Positions 1 through 8,069 of a stretch of 64,000 nt of DNA are shown here, piece by piece (within the stretch, counting starts at the first letter, position 1; each line of letters starts with the position of its first letter). Origin of the DNA: Clostridium sp. 26_21 (GTDB lineage Bacteria > Bacillota > Clostridia > TANB77 > CAG-508); contig MNRO01000020.1 of assembly GCA_001915995.1 (NCBI GenBank), positions 42,473 to 106,472 of the forward strand, in the 5' to 3' direction. The notes beneath the pieces were generated by a model. That model saw nothing but the letters and a program-made list of their open reading frames with translations, was not told the origin of the DNA and searched no databases. The position numbers were made by a program, and so were the translations under genes.

Positions 1-317
1 TTTTTATTTTTTGAATATATTTTATCTCGCAAATCAATTAGACATTTTAAGCAAGTTTTATAATTAGTAATTTTATTGTAATCAAATTTATCTAAAAAAG
101 AGAATAACTGATTTTTATTATTTAATATATCTACTATTGTTGCACCTACTAAATCATTTTCATATTTATATTCTTCTGGTAAATCTTGATTTATTTTAAC
201 ACATTTTACTTTTTCTTTTACAAATTTTCCATATTCTTTTTCAAATGCTACATAAAAATTTCTATGATAATCTTCGCATATTATAGGCAAAAAATCTCTT
301 GTTTCTAATGTTTCCAT
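1..317 (-). CDS. Hypothetical protein, 3' end beyond window
   Basis: An open frame starts at ATG 317-315, behind an AGGAATG-type ribosome binding site, and runs without a stop to the window edge (about 105 codons). The protein begins METLETRDFLPIICEDYH and is rich in Lys, Tyr and Asn. It has no membrane segment in the visible part, and I recognise no family. It is divergent from the replication gene at 446, with only about 130 bases between them, so the two may share a control region. It may belong to the mobile element that ends with the serine recombinase at 4362. The coding call rests on the open frame, the start context and neighbour-like codon use. Confidence 0.55.
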   Translation of the reverse strand, partial: METLETRDFLPIICEDYHRNFYVAFEKEYGKFVKEKVKCVKINQDLPEEYKYENDLVGATIVDILNNKNQLFSFLDKFDYNKITNYKTCLKCLIDLRDKIYSKNK

Positions 318-445
318 AAAATCATTCCTTTCATCTTGTAGCATACCACAAAATTAATTATTGTGCAACTATGACGAGAAAATAAAATGGTGCTATTATT
401 ATCTCACAAAACAAAATCTCGAGAAAACGTTTTGCAAAATGACTT

Positions 446-1357
446 ATGGAGGTGAGAAAAACGGAAACTAAAAATAACAATAAAATCAAAATCAAGAAAT
501 TACCCTTTGCAGTATTAGATAAAGCAGAGATAGTAAAAGTATTTGAGGGTAATGGCATTGTAGAAGTGGAAAGTATGCAGAAAGCACCATTTTCATTGAG
601 TAATAGGTTTGTTAGGCTATCAGGGACAGAATATGTAGATAAGCAAACTGGCGAAATTAAGAAATACAATAAAAAAGCTAAAACAAGGGCTCAAAGTCCA
701 AACGAACTAAGGAAAAGCTTTAAAGCATTAAGACGCTTGATAAACTATAACTTCTGTGCTGGGAACAACGAGAAACATATAACTTTAACCTATGGCAAAT
801 TACAAAAGAACTACAAGCAAGTAAATAGCGATTTTAGGCAATGGTGGAGAAAAATCAAAAAGCATTTTCCTAGTTTAGAATATATCTGTGTAACAGAATA
901 TCAAGCAAGTGGCTCAATACATTTACACGTACTTGTTAAAGATATAGACAACGAAGATTTACCACTAGACCAAACACTACTAAATGAAACATGGACAAAG
1001 GGGTTTAGTGCTGTAACGGAAATTAAAAATGTAAGTAATCTTGGAGCATACCTAACAGCACATTTCATTAACCTAAACCTAAATGAAGATATACAAAATA
1101 AAAATGCGAACAAGTTAATACTTAAAGGTGAAAGAATCAAGTATTATAAAACAAATCAGCGAATATTTTCAACTTCTAGGGGCATTGTTAAAAATAAAGG
1201 TCATACAGTAACACAAGAAGAACTAGAAGAAATAACACGAGGAGCAAAGCTAGTTTATGCTGATAGTAAGATTATAACAAAAATAAATGAAAATGGCAAG
1301 GAATATATCGTAAACAAGATTACATATAGCCAGTTTAATAAAAATTTAAAGGAGTAA
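446..1357 (+). CDS. HUH-type replication initiation protein (rolling-circle Rep-like)
   Basis: A 303-residue protein with the metal-binding HxH motif of HUH endonucleases (GSIHLHVLVK, residues about 157-166). It is preceded by a helix rich in Trp and basic residues (DFRQWWRKIKKHF) and followed by a candidate catalytic tyrosine in LGAYLTAHF (about residue 202). The conserved tail YKTNQRIFSTSRGI is typical of plasmid and integrative-element Rep proteins. Such proteins nick one strand at an origin to start rolling-circle replication. The first ATG (446) overlaps the GGAGGTGAG ribosome binding site, so translation may start slightly downstream at a non-ATG codon; the exact start is uncertain. It leads a co-directional group of small genes ending in a serine recombinase, which suggests an integrative element that replicates transiently. 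Confidence 0.8.
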   Translation: MEVRKTETKNNNKIKIKKLPFAVLDKAEIVKVFEGNGIVEVESMQKAPFSLSNRFVRLSGTEYVDKQTGEIKKYNKKAKTRAQSPNELRKSFKALRRLINYNFCAGNNEKHITLTYGKLQKNYKQVNSDFRQWWRKIKKHFPSLEYICVTEYQASGSIHLHVLVKDIDNEDLPLDQTLLNETWTKGFSAVTEIKNVSNLGAYLTAHFINLNLNEDIQNKNANKLILKGERIKYYKTNQRIFSTSRGIVKNKGHTVTQEELEEITRGAKLVYADSKIITKINENGKEYIVNKITYSQFNKNLKE

Positions 1358-1363
1358 TGAAAT

Positions 1364-1747
1364 ATGATATTTGATCCAAGTAATGAAAGAATAATCAAAG
1401 AAGTAGATAGTTTTAGAACGAAACTTAAAGAAAAAGCAAAAAAATATAATGTTGGTCTAGATATAGGCTGGGAACTTGACAATATATGCAACAGAAAATC
1501 ATCAATACTAGGGATGTTATATTTCACACAGTCTATAGAAGGTGAAATAGAGTGGGAATACACTTTGTCAAGTTTTTCCAAAGAAGAACAGAAAGAAATT
1601 ATGAAAATAATAAGGAAATTAAGTCATAAATTGAAGAAAATTGATTCTTCGTTAGAAAGTTCATTTGAACAAATTATATCAACAAAAAAATGGATAGAAG
1701 ATATGAAAGAAGTTGTAATTCAAGATGACGAAGAAGATGAAGAATAA
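1364..1747 (+). CDS. Hypothetical protein, paralogue of the next gene
   Basis: A 127-residue acidic and basic helical protein starting six bases after the rep stop codon. The end of rep supplies its ribosome binding site (AAAGGAGTAATG...). Its C-terminal half, from NRKSSILGM through FSKEEQKEIMKIIRKLSHK to DSSLESSFEQIIS, matches the same positions of the gene at 1770, so the two are tandem paralogues. The tail is very acidic (DDEEDEE). I recognise no family. The position in the rep operon suggests a role in replication control or maintenance of the element, but that is inference from context only. Confidence 0.6.
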   Translation: MIFDPSNERIIKEVDSFRTKLKEKAKKYNVGLDIGWELDNICNRKSSILGMLYFTQSIEGEIEWEYTLSSFSKEEQKEIMKIIRKLSHKLKKIDSSLESSFEQIISTKKWIEDMKEVVIQDDEEDEE

Positions 1748-1769
1748 GTATATAAAGGAGATATAAAAT

Positions 1770-2111
1770 ATGAGATTTATGTTGTCAGAAGATGATGAAG
1801 AAATGAGAGAATACATTTTAGATACATTTCAAAAAGGACTACAAGAAATAAGAAAAAAGCGTGGAATAAAAGAAGATACATTAGAAGAAGAAAAATATAT
1901 GGTAAATAGAAAAGGTGTTATATGGTCAATGAAACTTCAAGTTGATGACTTACTATATGACCTTGAAGATGAAAAAAGTGATTTTTGTTTTTCAGAACAA
2001 GAACATAACGACATTAAAGAATTACTTGAAAAATTATCTAGTAGACTTGAAGAAATCGACAATACATTAGAAAATATTTTCGAGCAAATCATATTACAGA
2101 AATATACATAG
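1770..2111 (+). CDS. Hypothetical protein, paralogue of the previous gene
   Basis: A 113-residue protein with a good AAAGGAG ribosome binding site. It shares the pattern NRK.(I)..M, then E, then FS.(Q)E..(E/D)I, LS..L..ID..LE..FEQII with the preceding protein, over about 90 residues. Both appear all-helical with no membrane segment. The pair probably arose by local duplication within the mobile element. No function can be assigned. It is the last gene before an inverted repeat at 2151-2195. Confidence 0.6.
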   Translation: MRFMLSEDDEEMREYILDTFQKGLQEIRKKRGIKEDTLEEEKYMVNRKGVIWSMKLQVDDLLYDLEDEKSDFCFSEQEHNDIKELLEKLSSRLEEIDNTLENIFEQIILQKYT

Positions 2112-2150
2112 AATTATGTCATAGTAAACAGATAAATAACTAAAAGTTTT

Positions 2151-2195
2151 AATGTACCCTATGTATATAGTTACTTGATTATATTAGGGTACATT
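2151..2195. repeat. 11-bp perfect inverted repeat with 23-nt spacer
   Basis: AATGTACCCTA (2151-2161) is repeated in inverted orientation as TAGGGTACATT (2185-2195). There is no T-run after the right arm, so this is not a normal intrinsic terminator. It sits between the rep operon and a small ORF. It could be an operator, a structured leader, or part of a replication or transfer origin for the HUH protein upstream. Confidence 0.55.
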
Positions 2196-2277
2196 AGAAC
2201 AAATCAACTAAACTTAACTTAATACATACAAACAACAGAACATTAACAAAATTATTATATAAATCGGAGGTGCTATT

Positions 2278-2436
2278 ATGCAAAGTGAACAACAAGAAAA
2301 TTATCAAGAACTAGACTCTTATTGTGCAACTACTGATGAACTTGTTATGACAGAAGAAATAGAAAACCTACTAAATGAGTGGTTAAATGAATTTGAAATA
2401 CAACAACAAGAAGATACAACAAGCAAGTTTCCTTAA
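2278..2436 (+). CDS. Small acidic protein, 52 residues
   Basis: ATG at 2278 is preceded by a strong GGAGGTG ribosome binding site (2266-2272) at ideal spacing; the frame ends at TAA 2434-2436. The protein starts MQSEQQENYQELDSYC and is very acidic and Gln-rich (ENLLNEWLNEFEIQQQED). It has no signal peptide or membrane segment and no family I recognise. The strong translation signal is the main evidence that it is real. It is encoded among the accessory genes of the serine-recombinase element. Confidence 0.5.
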   Translation: MQSEQQENYQELDSYCATTDELVMTEEIENLLNEWLNEFEIQQQEDTTSKFP

Positions 2437-2558
2437 TGTTATTAGAGAACATTGGTAGTTAAAGTAAAAATGCTTGGACTATGTATTATTACTTAAATTT
2501 ATATAGTTCAAGCTAAATATTAAACAAAATTTCAAGAATAAGAAGGGAATTGGTTGTT

Positions 2559-2822
2559 ATGAACGAATTAATTATTGAAAACCTTTTACTTGATGACAAA
2601 CAAGTTGAAATGTTAGCCTTTGCTATATCAAGTCAAGATATTAAGAAATACATTAAAGAAAACAAAAACGAATATATACATTGGTTAATTCAAGAATTTG
2701 TTACACAAGCTTATGAAAAATATGGGGAAAATATAACTGAAAAGCTAAAAGAAAAAATCTCTATATTAAACAAAATGCTAAATATACAGATAGATATAAG
2801 TTCAATGTTAAAAACAAAATAA
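2559..2822 (+). CDS. Hypothetical small helical protein
   Basis: An 87-residue protein from ATG 2559, with AGAAGGG (2541-2547) as ribosome binding site. An in-frame TTG at 2550 is too close to that site to be the start. The sequence is helical, with repeated Ile/Lys/Glu patterns (SQDIKKYIKENKNEYIHWLIQEFV), and ends just before the serine recombinase gene. The position directly upstream of the recombinase is where recombination directionality factors or other small accessory proteins sit, but there is no recognisable DNA-binding motif, so this is only a possibility. Confidence 0.5.
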   Translation: MNELIIENLLLDDKQVEMLAFAISSQDIKKYIKENKNEYIHWLIQEFVTQAYEKYGENITEKLKEKISILNKMLNIQIDISSMLKTK

Positions 2823-2849
2823 TTTTATATGAAAAGGAGTTAATGAAAA

Positions 2850-4362
2850 ATGGAAAATTGTGTAATATATGCTAGGTACAGCTCTCATAAACAAAATGAC
2901 ACGAGTATAGAGGCACAACTAGCAGAGTGTAAAGCATTTGCAGAAAGAAATGGTTACAATGTTGTTGGAGAGTATATTGACAAAGCTATCTCTGGAAAAT
3001 CTGATGAAAGACCAGAATTTTTGAGAATGATAGAAGATAGTTCAAAAGGGAGATTTAGCAAAATTGCAGTATATCAGCTAGATAGACTAGCCCGCAATCG
3101 ATATGATAGTGCGATTTATAAAGCTAAACTAAAAAAGAATGGTGTTAAAGTTCTTTCTGCAAAAGAAAATATTTCTGATGACGCTTCTCGGAATTTTAGT
3201 AGAAAGTGTGCTTGAGGGAATGGCAGAGTATTATTCTGTTGAATTATCACAGAAAGTAAATAGAAATATGCTACTTAATGCAGAAAAAGGACAATTTAAT
3301 GGTGGTACACCTCCATTGGGTTACAAACTAGAAATACAAGACTTTGGAACATATAAGAAAAAGAAACTTATTATTGATGAAAAGACTGCACCTATTGTTA
3401 AAAAGATATTCGAAATGAGAGCAAATGATATTCCCGTTGTAGAAATTGTAGATTTTCTTAATAAGAACGGTTATAAGACTGGAAGAAATACCGAGTTTAA
3501 CAAAAATTCACTACAAAACCTATTTAGAAATAAGAAATACATAGGAACAAACACTTATGGGGAAAAAGAATTTCCAAATGTAATACCAGCTATAATTGAT
3601 GAAGATACCTTTAACAAAGTTCAAGAGGTTAGAGAAAAATACAAACATGCTCCGGGAATTAGAAAAGCAAAAGACAGATACATACTAACTGGAAAAATGT
3701 TCTGTGGAAATTGCAAAAGCCCAATGATAGGTATCTCTGGAAATTCCAAATCAGCAAAACTTCATCGTTATTATACTTGTAACAAGAAAAATGATAAAGA
3801 GTGTACTAAAAAGTATATCGCAAAAGAAGATATTGAAAACCTTGTTGTCAGAAAATGCAAAGCACTTTTAACAGACAAGAATATTGATAAGATAGCTAAA
3901 AAGATATATGAAACTTGTCAGAGAGAAAACAACTCAAATGTTGTTGTTAAAAACCTAGAACGAAGAAAAAAAGAACTAAACAAAAATATTGACAATTTGA
4001 TGTCTGCACTAGAACAAGGTCAACACGTGGAAATGATTAGCAATAGAATTACACAAAATGAAAACGAACTTGAAGAAACACAAAGCCAATTACTAATTGA
4101 AATGGCAAAAGTATTTCAACTTAAAGAAAATGAAATAAAATTTTTCTTGACAAGATTACAAACTGGTGATATATTAGACCATAGTTACAGAAAAGTTTTA
4201 GTTGATATGTTTATTAACTCAATATATGTTTATGATGACAAGATAATTATAATCTGTAATGTAGGCAATCAGCCATTAACAATGTCAGTTAATCTATTAG
4301 AAGATATAGAGGAAAATTTAGGAGCTAGACCGTTTGTAGAACGGTTTAGTTCACCATATTAA
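2850..4362 (+). pseudogene. Large serine recombinase, frameshifted
   Basis: Site-specific serine recombinase (resolvase/invertase catalytic domain plus recombinase and zinc-ribbon domains), normally the integrase of a mobile element. The N-terminal part (2850-3215) has the nucleophile motif YARYSS and QLDRLAR. It breaks off near 3187-3189, where one extra base turns the expected DDASGILVESVLEGMAEYYS into another frame. The second frame continues with GGTPPLGYKL, a recombinase domain, zinc-binding Cys pairs (FCGNC and YTCNKK...C), a coiled coil and a C-terminal domain to 4362. Removing one base restores a protein of about 500 residues, the usual length. It is either inactivated or a sequencing error. 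As the last gene of the element, it probably lies near one att site. Confidence 0.85.
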
Positions 4363-4371
4363 TTGGTTAAA

Positions 4372-4412
4372 AATACTTAATTTATATTTAATATAAATTA
4401 AGTATTTTTTTT
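4372..4412. terminator. Bidirectional terminator (17-bp AT palindrome)
   Basis: AATACTTAATTTATATT at 4372-4388 is perfectly complementary to 4390-4406 and is followed by a run of T. It lies between the converging serine recombinase and GIY-YIG genes and can serve both. Confidence 0.75.
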
Positions 4413-4728
4413 ATAAAGTTTTAATAGAAAATTTTCTATATTTTCTACAATCAATTTTTCCACTAAAAAAACTTGAAAGTTTTTCACCATTTATTAAACA
4501 TTCTTTTTGTTTTTTAGAAAGTTGTTTTATTTGATATTCTAGTTTACAAGCTGAAGATTTATTTTTAGTTTTCCAAGCAATTTCAAGGCCAATAACATTA
4601 TGAGATTTTGTATATTTTGCAGCATTTTTTCCTTTTGAAATATGCTGAGATAAACGATTAGAAAGATTATTAGTCATCCCTGTATAAATAGAGTTATCAG
4701 AACATCTTAACATATATGTATAATACAA
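4411..4728 (-). CDS. GIY-YIG nuclease family protein (YhbQ/UPF0213-like)
   Basis: A single-domain GIY-YIG protein of about 105 residues, the length of the YhbQ group. The two-part signature is visible as YYTYML and NSIYTGMT, followed by the conserved Arg in NLSNRLSQH, Lys/His positions, and the metal-binding Glu in CKLEYQIKQLSKKQKE. Family members are small nucleases or DNA-processing proteins of uncertain role. The start chosen is TTG 4728, five bases after AGGTGA; an upstream GTG at 4737 lies inside that ribosome binding site. It lies outside the recombinase operon on the opposite strand, so it is probably a chromosomal gene at the border of the element. Confidence 0.8.
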   Translation of the reverse strand: MYYTYMLRCSDNSIYTGMTNNLSNRLSQHISKGKNAAKYTKSHNVIGLEIAWKTKNKSSACKLEYQIKQLSKKQKECLINGEKLSSFFSGKIDCRKYRKFSIKTL

Positions 4729-4796
4729 ATTAATCACCTACATTTTTGAGATTTGTAATATTTATAAAATTAATTTTAACATAAAAAATTTAATAA

Positions 4797-4851
4797 AATA
4801 TTACAAAAATATTACAAATACATTACAGATATATTATAAATATATTACATT
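4797..4851. repeat. Five tandem 11-bp repeats upstream of the SipW/TasA operon
   Basis: Five consecutive 11-base units: AATATTACAAA twice, then TACATTACAGA, TATATTATAAA and TATATTACATT, sharing the core ATTACA. The period is one DNA helical turn, so five copies present one face of the helix. The block ends 78 bases before the sipW start codon. It looks like a cooperative binding site for a regulator of the fibre operon, though low complexity in AT-rich DNA is an alternative. Confidence 0.5.
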
Positions 4852-4929
4852 CTTTTTAAATATATACAAGTAAGTCGATTTATGTTATATTATAAAAGAG
4901 ATATTAACGAAATAAGGAAGGAATTTGAC

Positions 4930-5535
4930 ATGCAAAAATTAAAGAAAATATTAAGTGTAATAGCTTTGCTTATCTTAATTCCAATATTATTTATTAGTGG
5001 TGTTATTTTAGTAAATTCATATATATATCCTGATGAGGTTCCATCATTTTTTGGTTGGAAACCATTTATAGTTTTATCTGGTTCAATGGAAACGCAAATA
5101 TCTTCTGGAGATATTGTAATAGTAAAAGAAGTTGATAAAAACACATTAAAAAAAGGAGATATAATTGCTTTTAAAAGTAATGATATAGTAATAACACATC
5201 GTATAGACGAAATTGTTATAGAAGACAATAAAGTTAAATATATAACAAAAGGTGATAATAATAACACTAGAGATGAAGGAATAGTATTACCAGAACAAAT
5301 TGAAGGAGTATTCAAATGTAATATACCAAAATTGGGAAATTTTGCAATATTTATTCAAACTCCAATTGGTATATTGGTATGTTTATCAATACCAATTATT
5401 TTATTAATAATAATTGGATGGAGTGATTCAAGAAAAAATACAGAAGAAATTAATCAAAAATTAAATAAACAGAAAGAAATGGAAAAAGAAATAGAAATAT
5501 TAAAACGACAAAATGAGGAACTCAAGAAAAAATAG
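4930..5535 (+). CDS. sipW: SipW-type signal peptidase I
   Basis: A 201-residue membrane protease of the ER/SipW type, which removes signal peptides from TasA-like proteins at the outer face of the membrane. The sequence shows an N-terminal transmembrane helix (about residues 6-30), the nucleophile motif SGSM (Ser52) and the catalytic His in DIVITHRIDEI (His90) instead of a Lys, as in SipW. A second transmembrane helix follows (about 145-165), then a cytoplasmic coiled-coil tail (EEINQKLNKQKEMEKEIEIL). The start at 4930 follows AGGAAGGA; the frame is open upstream to 4882 but has no better signal there. It is directly upstream of its probable substrate at 5618. Confidence 0.88.
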   Translation: MQKLKKILSVIALLILIPILFISGVILVNSYIYPDEVPSFFGWKPFIVLSGSMETQISSGDIVIVKEVDKNTLKKGDIIAFKSNDIVITHRIDEIVIEDNKVKYITKGDNNNTRDEGIVLPEQIEGVFKCNIPKLGNFAIFIQTPIGILVCLSIPIILLIIIGWSDSRKNTEEINQKLNKQKEMEKEIEILKRQNEELKKK

Positions 5536-5617
5536 TTATTAATATTATAATAATATTTTATAACACTTAAGTTTTAAGTAAAGTGTTAATCAAAAAATAA
5601 AGAAAGGGGGGAAAAAT

Positions 5618-6226
5618 ATGAAAAAAGATAATAGATTAGCAAAATTAGGTGTTTTCACATTACTAATAACTTTAATTGCTTTAATTTTAGTTGCCAATAC
5701 ATATGCAAAATACACAACTGCAAAAGATTTTGAAAGTAGTGCTACAGTAGCTAAATGGTCTATTAAATTAAATGGTAAAGATATAACTCAAAATGAAGAA
5801 GTTGCATTTGATTTATTTAAAACAATAAAAGATACTGATAACAGTATAGAAACAGACGTTACATCTGGCAAAATTGCACCAGGGACACAAGGAAGTTTTG
5901 ATATAAAAGTAAGAAATGATTCTGAAGTAACAGCTGAATATGAAATATCATTTACAACTGAAAATAATAATGCAATTCCAGTAGAATTCTCTACAGATGG
6001 AACAAATTGGAAAAATGATATTTCAGAAATTACTTTATCAGAAAAATTAGCAAGTAATACGGAAGCTGATCAAACTACTACAATTTATTGGAGATGGGCT
6101 TTTGTAAGAGGAACAGAAACTGCAGATCAACTTAAGAATAATTCAGATGATACAAAGTTAGCTACAGCTGCAACTACTCCAAAATTAAAAGTAACAGCTC
6201 ATTTATCTGCAGAACAAGCTGATTAA
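5618..6226 (+). CDS. TasA/camelysin-like secreted fibre protein
   Basis: A 202-residue protein with an N-terminal export signal (MKKDNRLAKLGVFTLLITL...VANTYAKYTT) that matches SipW-cognate signals. A beta-rich mature domain follows with the TasA/CalY hallmarks: an early AKWSIKLNGKDI segment, APGTQGSFDIKVRND and IYWRWAFVRG. In Bacillus, TasA-family proteins are processed by SipW and form extracellular fibres in the biofilm matrix. The strong AAAGAAAGGGGGG leader suggests high expression. No cell-wall sorting motif is visible. The assignment to the fold family is good; fibre formation is inferred from the SipW neighbour. Confidence 0.82.
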   Translation: MKKDNRLAKLGVFTLLITLIALILVANTYAKYTTAKDFESSATVAKWSIKLNGKDITQNEEVAFDLFKTIKDTDNSIETDVTSGKIAPGTQGSFDIKVRNDSEVTAEYEISFTTENNNAIPVEFSTDGTNWKNDISEITLSEKLASNTEADQTTTIYWRWAFVRGTETADQLKNNSDDTKLATAATTPKLKVTAHLSAEQAD

Positions 6227-6267
6227 TAAAAAAGTTAAATGTTAATAGTTTAGCTTTAAAACATAGA

Positions 6268-6302
6268 AGAAAGCCCTATTAATTATAATAGAGCTTTTTT
6301 AA
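6268..6302 (+). terminator. Terminator after the TasA-like gene
   Basis: The stem AAAGCCCTATT pairs with AATAGAGCTTT around a short AT loop, followed by TTTT. It separates the sipW/TasA-like pair from the gene at 6378, which has its own promoter. Confidence 0.7.
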
Positions 6303-6320
6303 ATAATATACTGACAAAAG

Positions 6321-6350
6321 TTGACAAAATTTTTGTGAATATATTATATA
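6321..6350 (+). promoter_or_regulatory. Sigma-A-type promoter for gene 6378
   Basis: TTGACA at 6321-6326. TATTAT (6342) or TATATA (6345-6350) lies 15-18 bases downstream, and the ribosome binding site follows soon after (AGCAGGAAGGA). Confidence 0.55.
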
Positions 6351-6377
6351 TGAAAGCAGGAAGGAAATAGAAGAATT

Positions 6378-6995
6378 ATGGAAGAAGATATAGAAAAGAA
6401 ATATGAAAAAGAAAAAAAGAAAAACACAAAAAATAAAGTAATAATAGTATTATTAATAATTATTATTATTTTATTACTGTTATTTTTTTGGATTGGATAT
6501 AAAATGGGAAAGATAGGTTTTGGATATAAGCAAGCATCAGCAGAACCAAGCCAAGATTTATCAGATACAATTTTGATAAAAGAAAATGATATGAAAGAAG
6601 TTACAGATAATAAACTAAATATATTTAAAAATGAAAAATTTAACGGAAAAAGTATGATAGCACCAAAATCTTATGGAAAGTATCAATTTTATGTTGCAAA
6701 TATTTCAAAAAAAGATGTTAAATATAGTATGAAATTTAGTGATGACATGAAAAAAATTGTTAATATGAAATATAAATTAAAGATTGATAATGTTTATATA
6801 AGAGGAAATTCAGAAAATTATATAACAATAGACAATCTTGATGTTGATGAAATAATTGTTTTAAAAGATTCAACAAATATTTTTACATTAGAATGGTATT
6901 GGGAAGATAATGATAGTTTAGATACAATTGTAGGAAGTGAAAAAGATACACAGTATTATAAATTAAATTTGCAATTACAGCCAGTAGAATTATAA
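6378..6995 (+). CDS. Membrane-anchored protein with TasA-like ectodomain
   Basis: A 205-residue protein with a short, highly charged cytoplasmic tail (EKKYEKEKKKNTKNK), one transmembrane helix (about residues 23-45) and an extracellular domain. Its layout resembles the preceding fibre protein: MIAPKSYGKYQFYVANISKKDVKYSMKFSDD resembles the GxxGxFxxxVxNxSxxxxxYxxxF pattern of TasA-like domains, and it ends FTLEWYWEDND...YYKLNLQLQPVEL. I infer a membrane-tethered relative that could anchor or nucleate fibres, in the way TapA accompanies TasA, but it is not a TapA homologue I can recognise. It lies downstream of the TasA-like gene with a separate promoter. Confidence 0.65.
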   Translation: MEEDIEKKYEKEKKKNTKNKVIIVLLIIIIILLLLFFWIGYKMGKIGFGYKQASAEPSQDLSDTILIKENDMKEVTDNKLNIFKNEKFNGKSMIAPKSYGKYQFYVANISKKDVKYSMKFSDDMKKIVNMKYKLKIDNVYIRGNSENYITIDNLDVDEIIVLKDSTNIFTLEWYWEDNDSLDTIVGSEKDTQYYKLNLQLQPVEL

Positions 6996-7018
6996 AAAAT
7001 AGCTGATAAAATTAATTG

Positions 7019-7049
7019 AAAAAAGCTCTAATGTTTAGAGCTTTTTTTG
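7019..7049. terminator. Strong bidirectional terminator
   Basis: AAAAAGCTCTAA and TTAGAGCTTTTTT form a stem around a 3-base loop, between converging genes 6378 and 7035. The T-run exists on both strands. Confidence 0.85.
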
Positions 7050-7859
7050 TGATAATATAGGTGGAACTTCAAAAATTATATTAAAACATTTAAATTTTTC
7101 GGTTTCATTATTTTCCAAACAATCTAAATAAATGTCTAATTCATCTAAGTTTTTACATGCTGTTATAATTGCTGGATGTAAATTATAATTAAACATTAAT
7201 TCAGTTGCTAAATTTATAGAAAATATAACTGATTTTTTTTCTTTATAATGAGCTAATTTAAAAGTCTCTCTAAATCTTGCAATAAATGCAGGTTTAAATG
7301 AATCAATAGGAAGTGTATAAAATTCGTCAATAATTTGTTCATATGATTTATTTTTATTCTTTAAATCATTTATAGAATAAGGTAATATTATATTTCCAGT
7401 TGTTTCGGAAATAATTAAAGTGTTTTTTCTAGTTTTTATGAAATCTGGAATATCACTTTTGGCGTTTTCAGGATTATTTAATGAAATTGAAGTATTATTA
7501 ATGTTTGAAATTTTTGACTGTATTGATAAATCAAAAAAATTAATTGAATCATATATATAATCTTCAATTATTATTGTATTATTATTTATTTTTATTATAT
7601 TTGTTTCATAAATAGTCAATAAATTTTCAGATGAATTATTATAGCAACTAATTATATCATTTATTAAATTCATATTTTCGTTACAGGCTTTTAAAGAATT
7701 TTTTGATTTATTTAAAAGATCTAATAAAGTATTTGAATGATAAGAGCTAGTAATATCTAGTGAATCTATCATTTTTTTTATAGTACAAAAAAGAATTTTC
7801 ATAAGATTTTGTTGAATATGTATTATCGAATTTAATTCATCTCTACTAAAATTTGTCAT
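7035..7859 (-). CDS. Conserved-looking hypothetical protein
   Basis: A 274-residue protein from ATG 7859; the upstream in-frame GTG at 7868 is part of the GGGTGA ribosome binding site. The N-terminal half is helical and Asn/Ile-rich. The second half has a more globular look, with FIKTRKNTLIISETTGNIILP, a patch YTLPIDSFKPAFIARFRETF, KLAHYKEKKSVIFSINLATE and LDELDIYLDCLENNETEKFKC. There is no signal peptide or membrane helix. I do not recognise the family. It stands alone between terminators on the strand opposite to its neighbours. Confidence 0.7.
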   Translation of the reverse strand: MTNFSRDELNSIIHIQQNLMKILFCTIKKMIDSLDITSSYHSNTLLDLLNKSKNSLKACNENMNLINDIISCYNNSSENLLTIYETNIIKINNNTIIIEDYIYDSINFFDLSIQSKISNINNTSISLNNPENAKSDIPDFIKTRKNTLIISETTGNIILPYSINDLKNKNKSYEQIIDEFYTLPIDSFKPAFIARFRETFKLAHYKEKKSVIFSINLATELMFNYNLHPAIITACKNLDELDIYLDCLENNETEKFKCFNIIFEVPPILSQKKL

Positions 7860-7976
7860 TTGTATCACCCAAAAGTATTATATAGTAAATTATATTTTTT
7901 TACAATATAATTATTAAATTTTATAGATAGAATAAAATTTTTTTGCTAAATATTTTTATAATAAAAATATTTAATC

Positions 7977-8005
7977 TTGAAAAAAAAGTTAATATAATGT
8001 ATAAT
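7977..8005 (+). promoter_or_regulatory. Promoter of lepB-holB-ricT operon
   Basis: TTGAAA (7977-7982), 17 bases, TATAAT (8000-8005); lepB starts at 8070 behind AAGGAAGG. Confidence 0.7.
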
Positions 8006-8069
8006 ATACAAGTATAAAAATTGTAATATCATAAGATAAATGGTTAATAAGGAAGGAAATGAGAGATAA

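Noticed and set aside
3139..4362. The second serine-recombinase frame as a separate gene
   Set aside because: Its first codons are the out-of-frame reading of the first half. Restoring one base joins both halves into a normal recombinase.
4797..4851. The 11-bp repeats as a CRISPR array
   Set aside because: Units are directly adjacent without spacers, and no cas genes are present. I found no CRISPR array anywhere in the window.
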